Part shown: piece by piece, positions 1 through 6,652 of the stretch | Position numbering within the stretch: position 1 is the stretch's first letter | Layout: each line of letters starts with the position of its first letter | From: CAZJNX01 sp964547415 | GTDB taxonomy: Bacteria; Pseudomonadota; Alphaproteobacteria; Rhizobiales; Amorphaceae | DNA length: 8,299 nt | Reading direction: 5' to 3' | NCBI GenBank assembly: GCA_964547415.1 | Contig: CAZJNX010000203.1 | Coordinates: 1-8,299 of the forward strand | The notes under the pieces: model-generated | The model's database searches: none | What the model saw: the letters and a program-made list of their open reading frames with translations, nothing else | What the model was told of the DNA's origin: nothing | Made by a program: the position numbers and the translations under genes

Positions 1-379
1 GCCGGGCTGCCGCCGCCCCGTCCGGGCAGGGGTCACCCGGCGAGGGCCTCGCGGCGGAGGCCGCGGGACGGCCGCTCCGCCCGTCGCGCGCGGAAGGTCG
101 GTGCCCGTCCGGGGGCACCGCCTGCGCCTCCCCGACACGAGCGACGGGGACGGGGAGGGACCGCCCGCTCCGGTCCGTCGGCACGGGCAGGGCGGAGCGG
201 GTGCCGTCCGCGGGCGGCCCGGCATCCCCCCGCGCTGGCGGCGACGCCGCCGCGGCGGCGTCGCCGGCTGCCGGTGGCGCCGCGGCTTCCGCGGGCGCCG
301 CTCGCCGCGGCGCGCGGCCCCGCGCCATCGCCTTCCCGTCGGAACGCCCGTCGCCGGGCCGGAACCTCGCCTCTGTCAT
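1..379 (-). CDS. 5' part of an unidentified Ala/Pro-rich protein, cut by left edge
   Basis: An open minus-strand frame runs from an ATG at 379 to the left edge (126 codons, no stop). The proposed start reads MTEARFRPGD. It has an AAGGAG ribosome binding site 10 nt upstream, and the sequence upstream of it (361-480) drops to about 65% G+C from about 86% in 1-360, as expected at a gene start. The visible part is rich in Ala, Pro, Arg, Gly and Asp, with an Ala run (GDAAAAAS) near residue 45. I see no signal peptide, membrane segment or domain, so it looks like a disordered N-terminal region. It lies on the same strand as ppdK and meaB, downstream of them, but about 200 bp and a hairpin separate it from meaB, so it probably has its own transcript. 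An alternative in-frame ATG is at 328. The frame's third-position GC (roughly 87%) is lower than in the neighbouring genes, and long open frames arise by chance at this composition, so the gene is only moderately supported. Function unknown. Confidence 0.5.
   Translation of the reverse strand, partial: MTEARFRPGDGRSDGKAMARGRAPRRAAPAEAAAPPAAGDAAAAASPPARGDAGPPADGTRSALPVPTDRSGRSLPVPVARVGEAQAVPPDGHRPSARDGRSGRPAASAARPSPGDPCPDGAAAAR
239..266. repeat. perfect 28-bp palindrome
   Basis: Each half is 14 bases (left arm CGGCGACGCCGCCG, right arm its exact reverse complement) with no spacer, centred between 252 and 253. It is the longest perfect palindrome I found in the window. On the minus strand it would encode part of an Ala run (Gly-Asp-Ala-Ala-Ala-Ala-Ala-Ser), where a GCC/GCG codon series can itself create symmetry. 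It could therefore be a by-product of low-complexity coding sequence or a real structural or protein-binding site. Confidence 0.8.
276..299. repeat. imperfect inverted repeat next to the 28-bp palindrome
   Basis: Arms GGCGCC-GCGG (276-285) and CCGC-G-GGCGCC (289-299) pair around a 3-nt loop (CTT, 286-288) with one bulged G at 293. It lies 9 bp from the 28-bp palindrome, so two strong stems stand side by side. A third, shorter inverted repeat (GGCCTC at 45-50, GAGGCC at 57-62) lies further left. The local G+C of 85-90% makes such structures more likely by chance. Confidence 0.6.
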
Positions 380-389
380 CGGCCGCCTA

Positions 390-395
390 CTCCTT
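390..395 (-). promoter_or_regulatory. ribosome binding site for the left-edge gene
   Basis: The minus strand reads AAGGAG, 10 nt before the ATG at 379. It is the best Shine-Dalgarno match in the left part of the window and is the main reason for choosing 379 over the ATG at 328, where only a closely spaced GGGAAGG is present. Confidence 0.5.
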
Positions 396-505
396 ACGCC
401 ATGCAACACGACGCGCGGCCGGCCGAACGCATGCGGCCGGGCAACACGCAAGAATTGAACGTCATCCGGCTTGCGCGAGGGTTAACGACCGCTCGCGCGC
501 CGCGT

Positions 506-524
506 CCGGGCGCTTCTCGCCCGG
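506..524 (-). terminator. hairpin downstream of meaB, possible terminator
   Basis: CCGGGCG (506-512), loop CTTCT (513-517), CGCCCGG (518-524): a perfect 7-bp G+C stem lying 62-80 nt past the meaB stop codon in the direction of transcription. No T-run follows it on either strand, so it is not a classical intrinsic terminator. The position is right for 3'-end formation of the ppdK-meaB message. The rest of 380-586 shows no gene. Confidence 0.35.
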
Positions 525-586
525 GGCGGGGACCGTCCAGTCGGCCTCCCGCGTGGCGACCCGATCCGCGGGCGCCGGAAGGTCCG

Positions 587-1570
587 TCAGGGGCCGCCTC
601 GACCCGCCGCCCCCTCGAGGCGCGCCGCGAGGGTCCCGATGGCGCGGGCCGCCTCCGCGAAGGGCCGCGCCGGGTCGGGCGGATGGCCCGCGCGCCAGGC
701 GGCGAGCCCGCGGGTGCCGAAGGCCCCCTTCACGATGTCCGCCACCCAGGCCCGCTGCTGGGCGAGGCGGCGGCGGGCGAGGGCGTCGATGCCGGTCGCC
801 TCGAACGCGGCCGCGAGCGCGCCGAGGAGGGCGGCGACGTCCCCCTCCGCCGCCGACACCGAGACGACGGCCGGCCGGCGCGGCGGCCCTTCCCCCTCCC
901 GCCCCGCGAGGGTGCGGGCCAGCGACATGCCGACGGCCGCCTCCAGCTCGTGGCGGGCGCGGCTCGCCTCCCGCGACAGGTCCGCCTTGGTCACCACGAA
1001 GATGTCCGGCAGCTCCATGATGCCGGCCTTCATGAACTGCAGCGTGTCGCCCGCGCCGGGCTGGACGCACAGGACCACCACGTCCGCGATGAGGCCGATG
1101 TCCGCCTCCGACTGGCCGATCCCGACGGTTTCCACGATCACCACGTCGAAGGCCGCCCGCATGAGGACGGCCGCGGCCACCGCCGTGTCCGACAGGCCGC
1201 CGAGCCGGTCCCGCGCCGCGGCGGAGCGCACGAACAGCCCGCCGTCGTCGGGGTCGGAGCGGAAGCGGGTCCGGTCGCCGAGCAGCGCGCCGCCGGTGAA
1301 GGCGGACGAGGGATCGACGGCGAGGACGCCGACGGTCCGCCCCTCCGCCCGGAAGGCGCGGATGAGGGCGGCGATCAGCGTCGACTTGCCGACGCCCGGC
1401 GGGCCCGTGAGGCCGACGACCCGCCCGCGCGCGGCCGCCGTCGCCGCGTCGAGGAGGGCGGCGTGGCGCTCCGTCCCGCCGGCCGATTCGATCCGCGCGA
1501 GCGCGCGGGCGAGACCCGCCTTGCCGCCCGCGAGGATCGCCGGGAGCTCGCTTCCGTCAGCGTCCGTCAT
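587..1570 (-). CDS. meaB: methylmalonyl-CoA mutase-associated GTPase MeaB
   Basis: MeaB is a cytoplasmic SIMIBI-class G protein (ArgK/MeaB family) that gates adenosylcobalamin loading of methylmalonyl-CoA mutase and protects it from inactivation. The 327-aa length matches characterised MeaB proteins. Visible motifs: a short helical N-terminal part with ILAGGKAGLARALARIE; P-loop GPPGVGKS (residues 56-63, Lys62); VDPSS (85-89); the switch segment ETVGIGQSE (147-155); the family-typical run QPGAGDTLQFMKAGIMELPD (170-189); base-specificity motif TKAD (194-197); and a SAAEG G5-like element (239-243). The C-terminal helical part is complete to a TGA at 587-589. The ATG at 1570 was chosen because homology begins just after it; the frame stays open upstream, but that extension is the antisense of ppdK and is Arg/Ser-rich. 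No strong Shine-Dalgarno site is seen. It follows ppdK by 52 nt and may be cotranscribed. No mutase gene (scpA/mcm) is in view, so the partner must be encoded elsewhere. Confidence 0.95.
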   Translation of the reverse strand: MTDADGSELPAILAGGKAGLARALARIESAGGTERHAALLDAATAAARGRVVGLTGPPGVGKSTLIAALIRAFRAEGRTVGVLAVDPSSAFTGGALLGDRTRFRSDPDDGGLFVRSAAARDRLGGLSDTAVAAAVLMRAAFDVVIVETVGIGQSEADIGLIADVVVLCVQPGAGDTLQFMKAGIMELPDIFVVTKADLSREASRARHELEAAVGMSLARTLAGREGEGPPRRPAVVSVSAAEGDVAALLGALAAAFEATGIDALARRRLAQQRAWVADIVKGAFGTRGLAAWRAGHPPDPARPFAEAARAIGTLAARLEGAAGRGGP

Positions 1571-1581
1571 CGGCCCGTCGC

Positions 1582-1593
1582 GCGGTGCACCGC
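1582..1593. repeat. 12-bp perfect palindrome between ppdK and meaB
   Basis: GCGGTGCACCGC is a perfect palindrome in the 52-bp gap between the ppdK stop and the meaB start. The same gap also carries GCACCG (1588-1593) and its complement CGGTGC (1613-1618), which could form a longer alternative stem. It could tune read-through into meaB or hinder ribosome access there, or it may be chance in GC-rich DNA. Confidence 0.45.
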
Positions 1594-1622
1594 CCGAAGC
1601 GCTCCGCCTGGCCGGTGCGGGC

Positions 1623-4295
1623 TCAGCCCGCCTTCCCCGCGGCGAGCGCGGCCTGGGCCGCGGCGAGGCGGGCGATCGGCACGCGGAAGGGCGAGCAGGA
1701 CACGTAGTCGAGCCCCACCGCCTCGCAGAAGCGGATCGAGGCCGGGTCGCCCCCGTGCTCGCCGCAGATGCCGAGCTTGAGGTCGGGCTTGACCTTGCGC
1801 CCCTCCTCCGTCGCGATCCGGACGAGCGCGCCGACACCCTCCACGTCGAGGGAGACGAACGGGTCCACCTCGATGATGTTGCGGGTGAGGTACGTGTTGA
1901 GGAACTGGCCCGCGTCGTCCCGCGAGATGCCGAAGGTGGTCTGCGTCAGGTCGTTGGTGCCGAAGGAGAAGAACTCGGCCGTCTCGGCGATCGAGGCGGC
2001 GTTGAGCGCCGCGCGCGGCAGCTCCACCATGGTGCCCACGTCGTACTCGAGGGTCTTGCCGGTCTCGTCCATGACGGCGCGGGCGACGGCGTCGATGCGC
2101 GCCTTCACGAAGTCGAGCTCGGTCCGGAGGCCGACGAGGGGGACCATCACCTCCGGCCGCACCGGCGCGCCGGTCTTCTGCGCGGCGGCGATCGCCGCTT
2201 CGAAGATGGCGCGGGCCTGCATCTCGGCGATCTCCGGGTAGGAGATCGCGAGGCGGCAGCCCCGGTGGCCGAGCATCGGGTTGAACTCGGCGAGCGCCTG
2301 GGCGCGTTCGGCGAGCTTTTCCGCCGCGACGCCGAGGGCGCCCGCCACTTCCGCGATCTCCTCCGCCCCGTGGGGGATGAACTCGTGCAGCGGCGGGTCG
2401 AGGAGGCGGATGGTGACCGGCAGGCCCGCCATGATCTCGAACAGGTCCGTGAAGTCCTCCCGCTGCATGGGCAGGAGCTTCTCGAGCGCCGTCCGCCGCC
2501 CGTCCTCGGTGTCGGCGAGGATCATCTCGCGCATGGCGTTGATCCGGGCCGAATCGAAGAACATGTGCTCGGTGCGGCACAGCCCGATGCCCTCCGCCCC
2601 GAACTCGCGGGCGGCGCGGGCGTCGTGCGGGGTGTCGGCGTTGGTGCGCACCTTCATGCGCCGCGCCCCGTCGGCCCAGTCCATGATGCGCTGGAAGTCG
2701 CCCGAGAGCTCGGGCTTCAGCATGGGCACCTCGCCGACGAGGACCTCGCCCGTCGCCCCGTCGATGGTGATGGTGTCGCCCGCCTTCAGGACGACCCCGC
2801 CGGAGGACATGGTGCCTGCCTGATAGTCGATGCGGATCGTGCCCGCGCCCGACACGCAGGGCTTGCCCATCCCGCGGGCGACGACGGCGGCGTGGCTCGT
2901 CATGCCGCCGCGGGTGGTGAGGACGCCCGAGGCGGCGTGCATGCCGTGGATGTCCTCCGGGCTCGTCTCCACGCGGCACAGGATCGCCCGCTTGCCCGCG
3001 CTCGCGAGGCGCTCCGCCTCCTCCGAGGCGAACACGATCTGCCCGCTCGCCGCGCCCGGCGAGGCGGGAAGGCCGCGGGCGAACAGCTCCTTCTCGCCGT
3101 CGGGGTCGATCGTCGGGTGGAGGAGCTGGTCGAGGGAATTGGGCTCGATCCGCGCCACCGCCTCCTCCGGCGTGATCAGCCCCTCGTCCACCATGTCGAC
3201 GGCGATCTTGATGGCCGCCCGCGCCGTGCGCTTGCCCGAGCGGGTCTGCAGCATCCACAATTTGCCGCGCTCGATGGTGAACTCGAGGTCCTGCATGTCG
3301 CGGTAGTGCCGCTCGAGGCGGACGCAGATCTCGCGGAACTCGGCGAACGCCTCGGGCATCGCCTTCTCGAGGGACGGCTTTTCCGATGCCGCGGCGATCC
3401 GCGCCGCCTCGGTGATGTCCTGCGGGGTGCGGATGCCCGCCACCACGTCCTCCCCTTGCGCGTTCACGAGGAACTCGCCGTAAAGGAGGTTCTCGCCGGT
3501 GGACGGGTTGCGGGTGAAGGCGACGCCCGTGGCGCTCGTCTCGCCCATGTTGCCGAACACCATGGCCTGCACGTTGACGGCCGTGCCCCAGGCCTCCGGG
3601 ATCTGGTGGAGGCGGCGGTAGGTGATCGCCCGCTCGTTCTTCCAGGAGCCGAAGACGGCCCCGATCGCGTCCCACAGCTGGGCCCGCGGGTCCTGGGGGA
3701 AGGGCCGGTCGAGCCGTTCCGCGACGAGGGCCTTGTACTGCTCGATGAGCGCCCGCCAGTCGTCGGCGGAAAGCTGCGTGTCGAGCTCGACGCCCTTTCG
3801 CTCCTTGTAGGCCTCGAGGATCTCCTCGAAGGCGGCGTGGGGGATGCCGAGCACCACGTCGGAGAACATGGTGATGAATCGGCGGTACGAATCGTAGGCG
3901 AAGCGCTCGTCGCCCGCGTTCCGCGCGAGCGCCTTCACCGTCTCGTCGTTGAGGCCGAGGTTGAGGACGGTGTCCATCATGCCCGGCATGGAGGCGCGGG
4001 CGCCGGAACGGACCGACACGAGGAGCGGCTCGTCCGCGTCGCCGAAGCGGCGGCCGGTGAGCTCGCCCATCCAGTCGAGGGCCGCGTCCACCTCGCCCGC
4101 GAGGTCGGGCGGATAGCTGCGCTCGTTGTCGTAGTAGTAGGTGCACACGGCCGTGGTGATCGTCATCCCCGGCGGGACCGGCAGGCCGAGGCTCGCCATC
4201 TCGGCGAGGTTGGCGCCCTTGCCGCCGAGGAGGTCGCGCATGTCCGCGCGCCCCTCGGCCTTGCCGTCGCCGAACGTGTAGACCCACTTGCCCAT
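1623..4295 (-). CDS. ppdK: pyruvate, phosphate dikinase
   Basis: PPDK interconverts pyruvate + ATP + Pi and PEP + AMP + PPi in the cytoplasm, serving gluconeogenesis or PPi-linked glycolysis. The 890-aa length is normal for bacterial PPDK. The N-terminal ATP-grasp part carries GGKGANLAEMASLGLPVPPG, SVRSGARASMPGMMDTVLNL and the TRNPSTGE segment. The swivelling phosphohistidine domain has TTRGGMTSHAAVVARG, with the phosphate-carrying His at 468. The C-terminal PEP/pyruvate barrel has GLCRTEHMFF (Arg574), IRLLDPPLHEFIP (Arg630), GTNDLTQ and CGEHGGDP (catalytic Cys844). His468, Arg574, Arg630 and Cys844 all sit 13 residues after the Clostridium symbiosum His455, Arg561, Arg617 and Cys831, so the active site looks intact. 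Thr466, two residues before the His, is the position phosphorylated by the PPDK regulatory protein in plants and some bacteria. Start ATG 4295 (MGKWVYTFGDGKAEG) has a strong GGGGAG site. The stop is TGA at 1623-1625. It leads a probable ppdK-meaB unit and is divergent from the TPR gene. The frame stays open far upstream, but only as low-complexity shadow. Confidence 0.98.
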   Translation of the reverse strand: MGKWVYTFGDGKAEGRADMRDLLGGKGANLAEMASLGLPVPPGMTITTAVCTYYYDNERSYPPDLAGEVDAALDWMGELTGRRFGDADEPLLVSVRSGARASMPGMMDTVLNLGLNDETVKALARNAGDERFAYDSYRRFITMFSDVVLGIPHAAFEEILEAYKERKGVELDTQLSADDWRALIEQYKALVAERLDRPFPQDPRAQLWDAIGAVFGSWKNERAITYRRLHQIPEAWGTAVNVQAMVFGNMGETSATGVAFTRNPSTGENLLYGEFLVNAQGEDVVAGIRTPQDITEAARIAAASEKPSLEKAMPEAFAEFREICVRLERHYRDMQDLEFTIERGKLWMLQTRSGKRTARAAIKIAVDMVDEGLITPEEAVARIEPNSLDQLLHPTIDPDGEKELFARGLPASPGAASGQIVFASEEAERLASAGKRAILCRVETSPEDIHGMHAASGVLTTRGGMTSHAAVVARGMGKPCVSGAGTIRIDYQAGTMSSGGVVLKAGDTITIDGATGEVLVGEVPMLKPELSGDFQRIMDWADGARRMKVRTNADTPHDARAAREFGAEGIGLCRTEHMFFDSARINAMREMILADTEDGRRTALEKLLPMQREDFTDLFEIMAGLPVTIRLLDPPLHEFIPHGAEEIAEVAGALGVAAEKLAERAQALAEFNPMLGHRGCRLAISYPEIAEMQARAIFEAAIAAAQKTGAPVRPEVMVPLVGLRTELDFVKARIDAVARAVMDETGKTLEYDVGTMVELPRAALNAASIAETAEFFSFGTNDLTQTTFGISRDDAGQFLNTYLTRNIIEVDPFVSLDVEGVGALVRIATEEGRKVKPDLKLGICGEHGGDPASIRFCEAVGLDYVSCSPFRVPIARLAAAQAALAAGKAG

Positions 4296-4303
4296 GTATT
4301 CTT

Positions 4304-4309
4304 CTCCCC
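4304..4309 (-). promoter_or_regulatory. strong ribosome binding site of ppdK
   Basis: The minus strand reads GGGGAG followed by AAGAATAC and the ATG at 4295, giving an 8-nt spacing. It fixes the ppdK start and suggests high translation. Confidence 0.8.
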
Positions 4310-4491
4310 GGGGGCCGTCGCCCCGATCGTCTCGTTTCCGCGGGACAGTCGCCGCGGGCGCGGCGGCCGCGCGGCCAGCGGGCCCGAATCGCGTCTGCCC
4401 GCGACACCGTCGCGCAGGCCCTTCGGGACGGACGCGGGACGCCAGCTTCAGGTTCCGCCCGCGTGCGGCGCGCGGGCCTTCGGGCCACGGG

Positions 4492-4520
4492 TGTCTAGCG
4501 GGGCGGGCGGCCGTGGGCAA
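4492..4520 (-). promoter_or_regulatory. candidate ppdK promoter with a long leader
   Basis: On the minus strand TTGCCCA (4520-4514) and GCTAGACA (4499-4492) are separated by 14 nt. The Caulobacter housekeeping (sigma-73) consensus is TTGaCgS, 10-14 nt, GCTANAWC; the -10 matches 6 of 8 positions and the -35 four of 7. Transcription would begin near 4485, giving a leader of about 190 nt before the ppdK ATG. A small hairpin, GGCC-TTCG-GGCC (4475-4486), lies at the predicted start of the leader. This is a pattern match only. Confidence 0.3.
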
Positions 4521-4697
4521 GCATGTCCCCGCGGGGGGCGGTGTTCGCGGCATCGGTTGTGCATGGCCCCGCGCTCGGGCATACGTGGCGGTCGGGCGCC
4601 GCCGCCGGGCGAGCCACGCCGGCCGCGCCGCCCCCGCCCGGACGATCGGGCGAGCCGCCGCGGGGCAGGCACCGCGCCGCTGGCGGAACGGGCTGGC

Positions 4698-4753
4698 CGA
4701 CCGGCCGAAACGGGGTGCGTCGACGACGGGGGGCGGTGCCGGGCGACCGGCCG
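4698..4753. repeat. 10-bp direct repeat upstream of the TPR gene
   Basis: CGACCGGCCG occurs at 4698-4707 and 4744-4753, with starts 46 bp apart, in the 93 bp before the TPR start codon. The second copy is part of the 12-bp palindrome GACCGGCCGGTC (4745-4756), and the first lies in the shorter dyad GGCC-GACC-GGCC (4695-4706). Paired symmetric sites upstream of a gene could be an operator, but the base composition makes repeats of this length fairly likely by chance. Confidence 0.3.
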
Positions 4754-4780
4754 GTCCCGCGTGCGGGCGAACGATCTGAC

Positions 4781-4784
4781 GGAG
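4781..4784 (+). promoter_or_regulatory. ribosome binding site of the TPR gene
   Basis: GGAG, 6 nt before the ATG at 4791. It decides the start in a frame that is otherwise open for thousands of bases upstream. Confidence 0.7.
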
Positions 4785-4790
4785 CATCGC

Positions 4791-6623
4791 ATGGGATCCG
4801 ACTGGGCGAGACGGAGCCGGCCCGGGGCCACCTTCCCGGCGCACCCGCGCGGCGCGGGCGCGGGGGCCAGCGGCGGCAAACGCGCATGGGCCGCCGCCGC
4901 CGCGCTCGCCACGGCCCTCGTGCTGCCGGCGGGCGGCGGCGCGGCCCGCGCCGACACCGCCTCGCCCGTCGCCCTCGCCCACGGCGGCCTCGGCACACTT
5001 TCGGGCGCCTACCTCGCCGCACGCTTCGCCGGCAGCGCCAACGACCTGCCGTCGGCCGCCGCCTTCTACGGCAGCGCGCTGAGGGCCGATCCCGAGAACC
5101 CGCTCCTCCTCGACAGGACGGTGCTCCTGAAGGTCGCTTCCGGCGCGGTGGACGAGGGGGCCACCCTCGCCGAACGGCTCGTGGAGATCGACCCGGACAA
5201 CCAGGTCGCCCTCGTCACGCTGGCGGTCGACCACATGGTGGAGGGGGACCTCGCACGGGCCCGCGCGGCCATCGGCACCTTCGACACGGGCGGCCCCCTG
5301 CAGGAGCTGTCCGCCGGCCTCATGAAGGCCTGGGTGACGACGGCGGAGGGCGATCCGGAGCGGGCGATCGAGCAGCTGACCGCCCTCGAGGGCCCCTCCT
5401 GGTACGCCGCCTTCACCGAGCTGCACGCCGGCCTCATCGCCGACCACGCGGGCCTGTGCGAGGTCGCGGTGGAGCACCTGGGCGAGGCCTACGCCGCCGA
5501 CCCCACCGCCCTGCGCGTCATCGACGCCTACGCCCGCGCGCTCGCGCGCGCCGGGGAGGGCGAGCGGGCGCTCAACCTCCTGCAGGACTTCGGCCTCCTC
5601 CACGGGGACGACACCTACACCGCACCCCTCGTGAAGGCCCTCCTCGACGGGGAGGAGGTGGGCCCCCAGATCCGCAGCGCCAACGAGGGCACGGCCGAGG
5701 CGCTGTTCGGCCTCGGCACCGCCGTCGGCCGCGAGGGCGGGGAGATGTTCGCCGCGGGCTACCTGCAGCTCGCCCGCCACCTCGCCCCCGACAACCCCTT
5801 CATCTCCACCTCCCTCGCCTCCCTGATGGAGCGCATGGAGCAGCACGAGGCGGCGATCGCCGTCTACGACGACATCCCCGAGACCTCGCTCCTCCACCGC
5901 AAGGCGACGATCCAGACCGCGCTCAACCTCAACGTCCTCGACCGCGAGGACGAGGCGATCGCCCGCCTCACCCCTCTGGTGGAGGCCGATCCGACCGACC
6001 TCGAGGCGGTCATCGCCCTCGGCAACATCATGAGGAGCCGCCGGCGCTTCGACGAGGCGGCCGAGATCTATTCCCTCGCCATCGATGCGGTCGACATCCC
6101 GGACGCCTACTGGAGCATCTACTACTATCGCGGCATCGCATACGAGCAGACGGACCGCTGGCCCCTTGCCGAGGCCGACTTCCAGCGCGCGCTCGAGATG
6201 TATCCGGACCAGCCGCTCGTCCTCAACTATCTCGGCTATTCGTGGATCGACCGGGGCGAAAACCTGGACGTGGCGATCGAGATGGTGCGGAAGGCCGTCG
6301 AGCAGCGCCCGGAGGACGGCTACATCGTGGACAGCCTCGGCTGGGCCTACTACCGGCTCGGCGAGTACGAGAAGGCGGTGGAGCACCTGGAGCGGGCCGT
6401 GTCGCTGAGGCCGGAGGACCCGGTCATCAACGACCACCTGGGCGACGCCTACTGGAAGGTGGGCCGCCGCCTCGAGGCGATGTTCCAGTGGTCCCACGCC
6501 TGCGACCTCGACCCCGAGCCGGAGGAGCTCGAGAAGATCCTCGCCAAGCTCGAGAACGGCCTTCCGGACGAGGACGGCCCCCGCGAGCGCGAGCGCGCCG
6601 CCGTCGAGGAGCTGGCCGAGTAG
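4791..6623 (+). CDS. secreted tetratricopeptide repeat protein, LbcA-like in context
   Basis: A 610-aa protein made mostly of TPR helices. It starts at ATG 4791 (GGAG 6 nt upstream) with a polar N-region of about 30 residues, then Lys30-Arg31 and a hydrophobic stretch (about 32-46). A plausible signal peptidase I site is AARA|DT after residue 54, so it should be periplasmic. There is no Cys at the cleavage region, hence no lipobox. TPR-like helical pairs begin near residue 84 (NDLPSAAAFYGSALRADPEN) and recur through the chain. The last three are the clearest, at about 471-506, 507-540 and 541-574, with canonical spacing and terminal Pro (for example SLGWAYYRLGEYEKAVEHL). A charged tail ends in EELAE. 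TPR proteins act as binding scaffolds and show no catalytic motif. The gene lies 29 nt before ispE and is probably cotranscribed. In Pseudomonas the TPR lipoprotein LbcA, a partner of the protease CtpA, is encoded at lbcA-lolB-ispE. Relationship to LbcA is my inference from C-terminal similarity and gene order. Function not assigned. Confidence 0.92.
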   Translation: MGSDWARRSRPGATFPAHPRGAGAGASGGKRAWAAAAALATALVLPAGGGAARADTASPVALAHGGLGTLSGAYLAARFAGSANDLPSAAAFYGSALRADPENPLLLDRTVLLKVASGAVDEGATLAERLVEIDPDNQVALVTLAVDHMVEGDLARARAAIGTFDTGGPLQELSAGLMKAWVTTAEGDPERAIEQLTALEGPSWYAAFTELHAGLIADHAGLCEVAVEHLGEAYAADPTALRVIDAYARALARAGEGERALNLLQDFGLLHGDDTYTAPLVKALLDGEEVGPQIRSANEGTAEALFGLGTAVGREGGEMFAAGYLQLARHLAPDNPFISTSLASLMERMEQHEAAIAVYDDIPETSLLHRKATIQTALNLNVLDREDEAIARLTPLVEADPTDLEAVIALGNIMRSRRRFDEAAEIYSLAIDAVDIPDAYWSIYYYRGIAYEQTDRWPLAEADFQRALEMYPDQPLVLNYLGYSWIDRGENLDVAIEMVRKAVEQRPEDGYIVDSLGWAYYRLGEYEKAVEHLERAVSLRPEDPVINDHLGDAYWKVGRRLEAMFQWSHACDLDPEPEELEKILAKLENGLPDEDGPRERERAAVEELAE

Positions 6624-6652
6624 GCGGCCCGCGCCCGCCCGCCGCGCGTGCG

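Larger units (their letters stand above)
4296..4790. other. 495-bp divergent intergenic region without a convincing gene
   Basis: The region separates ppdK (minus) from the TPR gene (plus). Line-by-line counts give 77-90% G+C (54 of 60 in 4621-4680), higher than in the neighbouring genes, so it lacks the AT-rich dip often seen at promoters. All reading frames through it are Arg/Pro/Gly/Ala-rich shadows without recognisable protein character or ribosome binding sites at plausible starts. It contains short palindromes at 4365-4376 (GGCCGCGCGGCC) and 4745-4756 (GACCGGCCGGTC), the hairpin at 4475-4486 and the direct repeat described separately. A structured leader RNA of ppdK or a small RNA could be hidden here. 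I recognise no known riboswitch. Confidence 0.7.

Noticed and set aside
419..445. Inverted repeats around GGCCGGCC and GGCCG-AACGCATG-CGGCC
   Set aside because: Arms of 4-5 bp in GC-rich DNA are expected by chance, and no partner feature supports a role.
101..1780. 560-codon plus-strand frame at the left side
   Set aside because: Mostly antisense to meaB, with Arg/Pro/Gly-rich low-complexity content, no ribosome binding site and no recognisable domain.
1567..4488. Second long minus-strand frame across ppdK
   Set aside because: It covers the same DNA as ppdK in another frame and shows only Arg/Gly/His-rich shadow sequence.
4557..4586. Possible promoter for the TPR gene (TTGTGC, 17 nt, CATACG)
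   Set aside because: Only 3 of 6 matches in each hexamer, and more than 200 bp from the start codon. Too weak to list.
639..4790. The plus-strand frame of the TPR gene is open for more than 4 kb upstream of its ATG
   Set aside because: It runs antisense to meaB and ppdK and through the intergenic region. Its amino-acid make-up is shadow-like and stops are rare at this G+C. The ATG at 4791 with GGAG and a signal peptide is the real start.
4523..6652. Long plus-strand frame upstream of and in frame with ispE
   Set aside because: It overlaps the TPR gene in another frame and is Arg/Pro/Gly-rich. IspE homology begins only near residue 18-20 after the ATG at 6653.
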